Origin: Lachnospiraceae bacterium
GTDB lineage: Bacteria; Bacillota; Clostridia; Lachnospirales; Lachnospiraceae
DNA: 64,000 bases
Direction of reading: 5' to 3'
Assembly: GCA_015056905.1 (NCBI GenBank)
Contig: SVFI01000010.1
Location: 35,907 to 99,906, forward strand
Within the stretch, counting starts at the first letter, position 1. Every line of letters begins with the position of its first letter. The position numbers were made by a program, and so were the translations under genes. The notes under the pieces are model-generated. The model saw nothing but the letters and a program-made list of their open reading frames with translations, had not been told where the DNA came from and did no database searches. This document shows, in pieces, positions 61,043 to 64,000 of this stretch.

Positions 61043-61987
61043 ATGCGGTTTATTTATAAAACTGACAATGGAAAATTATCGCTGTTAAATGATTTTGAGC
61101 CGGATGTTTGGGTGAATCTTGTCCAGCCCGATATGGAGGAGATTGTGGAGACGGCCAAGCAATACGGTATTGATGTAAATGATATGAAAGCCGCACTTGA
61201 TGATGAGGAAAGTTCCCGTGTTCAGCTTGAGGATGGATATACAATGATTCTTGTCGATATTCCTTCGGCTGAAATCCGTAACGAGCAGAATGCATATACG
61301 ACCATTCCGCTCGGTATTTTGCTTGTCAAAAATGCCATCATCACGGTATGTGGTGCAGAGACATCTATTTTGACGCATTTTTCCCAGAATCTGATGCGGG
61401 GGTTTTCGACAAAGAAGAAGATGCGTTTCGTTTATCAGATTCTTCTGCGCACGACCAATTTATACCAGGCGTATCTGCGTGTTATTGATAAAAGAAGAGC
61501 GGAGATTGAGCACAGGATCAGTATCGATGATACGGAAGATACCGATTTGATTCATCTTCATGAGCTGGAGACAAACCTTGTCTACTTTGCAACCTCGCTT
61601 TCCGCAAATCGAATCGTATTGGAACGACTTACGAGATACGAGCGCATTGAACAGTATCCGGAGGACAAAGAGCTTTTGGATGACGTTATCGTCGAAAACC
61701 GTCAGGCGATTGAGATGACGAATATTTACCGCGACATTATTCAGGGTGCACGGGAACTCGTGTCAACTATTTTAAATAACCGATTGAATAATGCAATGAA
61801 ACTGTTAACGTGTGTTACTCTTATCATGGCTATCCCGACGGTTATCTCCGGAATCTACGGAATGAATGTCAGCTCCCAGTGGATGCCGCTTTCCACGACT
61901 CCGTACGGATTTTATATCATTTGCGGAATGATTGCATCCATCTGTGCGCTTGCACTGTTAATTTTGAAGAAAAAGAAGATGCTTTAA
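61043..61987 (+). CDS. corA: CorA-family divalent cation transporter
   Basis: 314 residues. The N-terminal alpha/beta cytoplasmic domain (1-150) and long stalk helices lead to two C-terminal membrane segments (about 252-275 and 288-308). The pore signature IYGMNV (GMN) lies between them, and the tail is Lys-rich (KKKKML). CorA proteins form pentameric Mg2+ (or Co2+/Ni2+) channels gated by cytoplasmic Mg2+. The SD GGAGGTG precedes the ATG. The stop lies 5 bp before the next start, so the sugar-binding protein gene may be translated by coupling. Confidence 0.93.
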   Translation: MRFIYKTDNGKLSLLNDFEPDVWVNLVQPDMEEIVETAKQYGIDVNDMKAALDDEESSRVQLEDGYTMILVDIPSAEIRNEQNAYTTIPLGILLVKNAIITVCGAETSILTHFSQNLMRGFSTKKKMRFVYQILLRTTNLYQAYLRVIDKRRAEIEHRISIDDTEDTDLIHLHELETNLVYFATSLSANRIVLERLTRYERIEQYPEDKELLDDVIVENRQAIEMTNIYRDIIQGARELVSTILNNRLNNAMKLLTCVTLIMAIPTVISGIYGMNVSSQWMPLSTTPYGFYIICGMIASICALALLILKKKKML

Positions 61988-61992
61988 ATATT

Positions 61993-63051
61993 ATGAAAAG
62001 AAACAATTTTTTTGAATCAAGGAAATGGATAAGAAGATGCTGTATCGGACTGGGACTGTTTATGGTTGTCCTTGTCCTTTGCAGCATGCTTTATTTTCGG
62101 TACAAAATACATGAGAGTTCCGAACTGGTCGATTCTCTGGAATACAACACGTATGACAATTATTATGTCATGATTACGGATAATAGCAAAAATGTTTTCT
62201 GGCAGAGCGTGTACAGAGGCGCACAGCAGGAGGCACAGCGAAACGGTGCTTACGTTGAGATGTTCGGAGAGAATCTGAGTGTTGATTACAACAAGGAACA
62301 ATTGATGAAAATAGCGATTAATGCCAAGGTTGACGGGATTATTGTCGAGGCGGATGAGTCGGAGCTGATGGAGGAGAGGATTCGACAGGCGCATGAGGCT
62401 GGAATCCCTGTCGTCACAGCGCTGTATGACAATTCGGAAAGTCTCAGACAAAGTTATGTCGGTGTCAACAGCTATGACCTCGGAAGTGAATACGGTATTC
62501 AGATTTGTGAAATGGTAAAGAGAAAACAAGAAGGTAACTATTCCGTGCTTGTGCTTCTTGACAAAGAAAAGACAGACAGCAGCCAGAACATCCTGCTTGG
62601 TGCCATACGCGAAATGATACAGATCCAAGGTATGGATTACAAAATATCGGTAAATACGGCGCATATTGCAAGTGATTCCATGTTTGCTGCGGAGGAATCT
62701 ATCCGTGATATCTTTATGGCAGAGGAAGATTTGCCTGATATTATTGTCTGTCTGAATGAGAGAAACACAACATGTGTTTATCAGACGGTGGTTGACTACA
62801 ATAAGGTAGGACAGGTGGATATTGTCGGTTACTATGCGTCGGATACGATTTTGTCTGCTATTGAAAAAGAAATTATATATTCCACGATTTCCATTGATAC
62901 ACAGCAGATGGGAACCTATTGTGTGGAGGCGCTGAATGAATATACGGAAAGCGGGCATGTAAGCGATTACTACGGTGTCGATGTATCGCTGATTAATGCC
63001 AAGTCGTTGGCGGCTTCCGGGGAAGGAGGCGAAGATGAGGAAACTGAGTAA
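61993..63051 (+). CDS. Membrane-anchored periplasmic-type sugar-binding protein
   Basis: The start at 61993 (MKRNNFFESRKW) follows the CorA stop by 5 bp. There is no good Shine-Dalgarno, so coupled translation is likely; the frame is open far upstream but only as a shadow of corA. 352 residues: a basic start, an uncleaved membrane helix (about 15-38), then a Peripla_BP_4 type domain with VFWQSVYRGAQQEAQRNGAY, DGIIVEADESELM, AGIPVVTALYDN and VGVNSYDLGSEYG. Such anchored binding proteins beside a HAMP sensor act as the external half of a sugar-sensing two-component system. The ligand is unknown. Confidence 0.87.
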   Translation: MKRNNFFESRKWIRRCCIGLGLFMVVLVLCSMLYFRYKIHESSELVDSLEYNTYDNYYVMITDNSKNVFWQSVYRGAQQEAQRNGAYVEMFGENLSVDYNKEQLMKIAINAKVDGIIVEADESELMEERIRQAHEAGIPVVTALYDNSESLRQSYVGVNSYDLGSEYGIQICEMVKRKQEGNYSVLVLLDKEKTDSSQNILLGAIREMIQIQGMDYKISVNTAHIASDSMFAAEESIRDIFMAEEDLPDIIVCLNERNTTCVYQTVVDYNKVGQVDIVGYYASDTILSAIEKEIIYSTISIDTQQMGTYCVEALNEYTESGHVSDYYGVDVSLINAKSLAASGEGGEDEETE

Positions 63052-63892
63052 AGCAATCGGAAATATGCCGATTCGCATTAAGTTTGTTGTTATGTTTGTT
63101 CTGACTTCGCTGATTCTTCTGTTTGTCAATACCTATATGTTTTATAACATTAACCAAATCACGCTGCAGCTGGATGAAATTTATATCAGTAACGTGAAGC
63201 TTAATACGATGAAGGATTGTCTTGCGCAGGTGCAGGAGAGTATGGCGGAGTATCTCAATACCAAGACATCCGATGCGATGGAGAATTACTACCGAAGCGA
63301 GGGGGAGTATTCCCGGCTGATAGATGAGTTGGAAAGTGTGACGACCGATAACAGCTTAAAGCTTATGGAGCGTAACATCCGCTATATGTCTGAAAGTTAC
63401 ATTGAGCTTACAGGAAAGACCATCGAAGCAAAACGTGGACGCAATGTTGAAAAATATAAGAGATATTATGACGAGGCGACGGAAATATACGCGTACCTTG
63501 AGACATATCTTTCGGGATTGAACAGTGAAAAGTTCCGGATAAACACACAGAGTTATGAGGTTTTGTCCTCTTCGCTGCGTTACTTGGAATGGTTTAGTAT
63601 TTCTATTTTTGCAGTCCTCGGATTGTTTAATGTTTTGCTTGTTGTGCTTGTGACGGGTTCGATTACAAGACCGCTTTTGGAGCTGTCAAACGTTGCGGAC
63701 CAGGTTTCGAAAGGCGATTTCGAGGTCGAGGTTGTTCCGGTCCGCACCAAAGATGAGGTGGGCATTGTAACTTCGGCGTTTAATCAGATGCTTGGCAGCA
63801 TCCGTGATTATATCAAGCGTCTGCGCGAGAGTATGGAAAATGAGCAGAATATGAAGGAGAAGGAACTGAAAATGGAAGGGGAAATCGGTTAA
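63035..63892 (+). CDS. HAMP sensor protein truncated before its kinase domain
   Basis: The start at 63035 (MRKLSKAIGNMP) overlaps the binding-protein gene by 17 bp and has AAGGAGG. 285 residues: membrane helix 1 (about 15-36), an external helical sensor (37-185), helix 2 (about 188-210), HAMP (210-265), then a coiled coil ending KEKELKMEGEIG at the stop. In related sensors the coiled coil runs on into a histidine-kinase dimerisation segment (with NPHFLFN) and an ATPase domain; both are missing here, and none was found in any frame of the 108 bp left. Either the gene is broken, the window shows an insertion edge, or the kinase is separate. Confidence 0.75.
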   Translation: MRKLSKAIGNMPIRIKFVVMFVLTSLILLFVNTYMFYNINQITLQLDEIYISNVKLNTMKDCLAQVQESMAEYLNTKTSDAMENYYRSEGEYSRLIDELESVTTDNSLKLMERNIRYMSESYIELTGKTIEAKRGRNVEKYKRYYDEATEIYAYLETYLSGLNSEKFRINTQSYEVLSSSLRYLEWFSISIFAVLGLFNVLLVVLVTGSITRPLLELSNVADQVSKGDFEVEVVPVRTKDEVGIVTSAFNQMLGSIRDYIKRLRESMENEQNMKEKELKMEGEIG

Positions 63893-63902
63893 TAACGATT
63901 TC
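63881..63902. repeat. Short inverted repeat across the truncated gene's stop codon
   Basis: GAAATCG (63881-63887) and CGATTTC (63896-63902) flank the stop region with an 8-bp loop. It could mark the joint where foreign sequence begins. Confidence 0.4.
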
Positions 63903-63928
63903 TGTCCTACTTGAAGTAAAATCGTGTT

Positions 63929-63976
63929 ACCCCCTCTAAAATGCTTGCCTTTTGGCATGAGCATTTTAGAGAGGGT
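63929..63976. terminator. Very strong hairpin 3' of the truncated sensor gene
   Basis: ACCCCCTCTAAAATGCT (63929-63945) pairs at 16 of 17 positions with AGCATTTTAGAGAGGGT (63960-63976). The loop itself forms TGCC-TTTT-GGCA. T-rich sequence follows (ATTTCTATTT). TTAC directly precedes the hairpin. It may be a terminator or the hairpin end of a mobile element. Confidence 0.6.
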
Positions 63977-64000
63977 ATTTCTATTTACAAGATTGATTCT

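Noticed and set aside
62017..63129. Minus-strand open frame opposite the sugar-binding protein gene (about 370 codons)
   Set aside because: The plus strand carries a clear Peripla_BP protein with domain motifs; the reverse frame shows none.

Overview
The window looks like chromosomal DNA of an anaerobic gut or rumen Firmicute of the Lachnospiraceae type. The reasons are moderate G+C by eye, AGGAGG-type ribosome binding sites before most genes, an uvrC-hprK-glucokinase-murB-rapZ-whiA-HPr-like run, class II fructose-bisphosphate aldolase, pyruvate phosphate dikinase, ECF-type vitamin transport components, a chemoreceptor and a flagellin-like protein, and several large BspA-type leucine-rich-repeat surface proteins. 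No rRNA, tRNA, CRISPR array or complete insertion sequence was recognised. I do not assign a genus.

Layout. 1-5000: the end of an Rpn-type nuclease gene, a small unknown protein, a SAM methyltransferase and an anchored protein ending in a degenerate C39-like domain. 5050-8320: a secreted BspA-type protein. 8320-12670: queT under a preQ1-I riboswitch on the minus strand, then a plus-strand run for prolyl-tRNA editing, an S4 RNA-binding protein, an ABC-F ATPase and a GIY-YIG protein. 12695-18590: signalling, with a diguanylate cyclase, an EamA exporter, a chemoreceptor lacking a sensor domain and a membrane Ser/Thr kinase with an RHS/YD-like ectodomain. 18730-23350: a CHAP amidase fused to BspA repeats, then ftsH. 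23610-30570: DNA repair, carbon-catabolite control and cell wall (uvrC, hprK, glcK, murB, rapZ, whiA, a Crh-like HPr with Glu15). 30650-32480: lipid kinase and fba.

32680-50040 is the most striking part: two adjacent giant surface-protein genes of about 8.0 and 9.1 kb. They share module order, a homologous promoter region, and a 627-bp 3' end that differs at only about 8 positions by eye although the upstream parts have diverged strongly. An ECF sigma/anti-sigma pair follows. 51500-57040: cyclophilin, a GNAT enzyme, ppdK, a small unknown and an N-terminally short flagellin. 57175-59840: a two-gene SufC/SufB-like pair and a tRNA-dihydrouridine synthase. 60125-61990: an ECF S component with a long structured leader, divergent from a CorA-type transporter. 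61990-64000: a membrane-anchored sugar-binding protein overlapping a HAMP sensor that stops just where a histidine-kinase domain would normally follow, with a very strong hairpin 3' of it.

Unexplained structure includes arrays of GGGTAT...ATACCC inverted pairs in two intergenic regions about 36 kb apart, a five-copy 14-bp tandem repeat, a perfect-consensus promoter with no gene behind it, and an unidentified structured leader RNA. Four proteins in the window (ends at 8319, 21088, 40709, 50037) share one C-terminal plan: LRR_5 repeats, a GxKAF motif, a short VPK strand and a Lys-rich tail without LPXTG. This suggests a common, probably non-sortase, display strategy.
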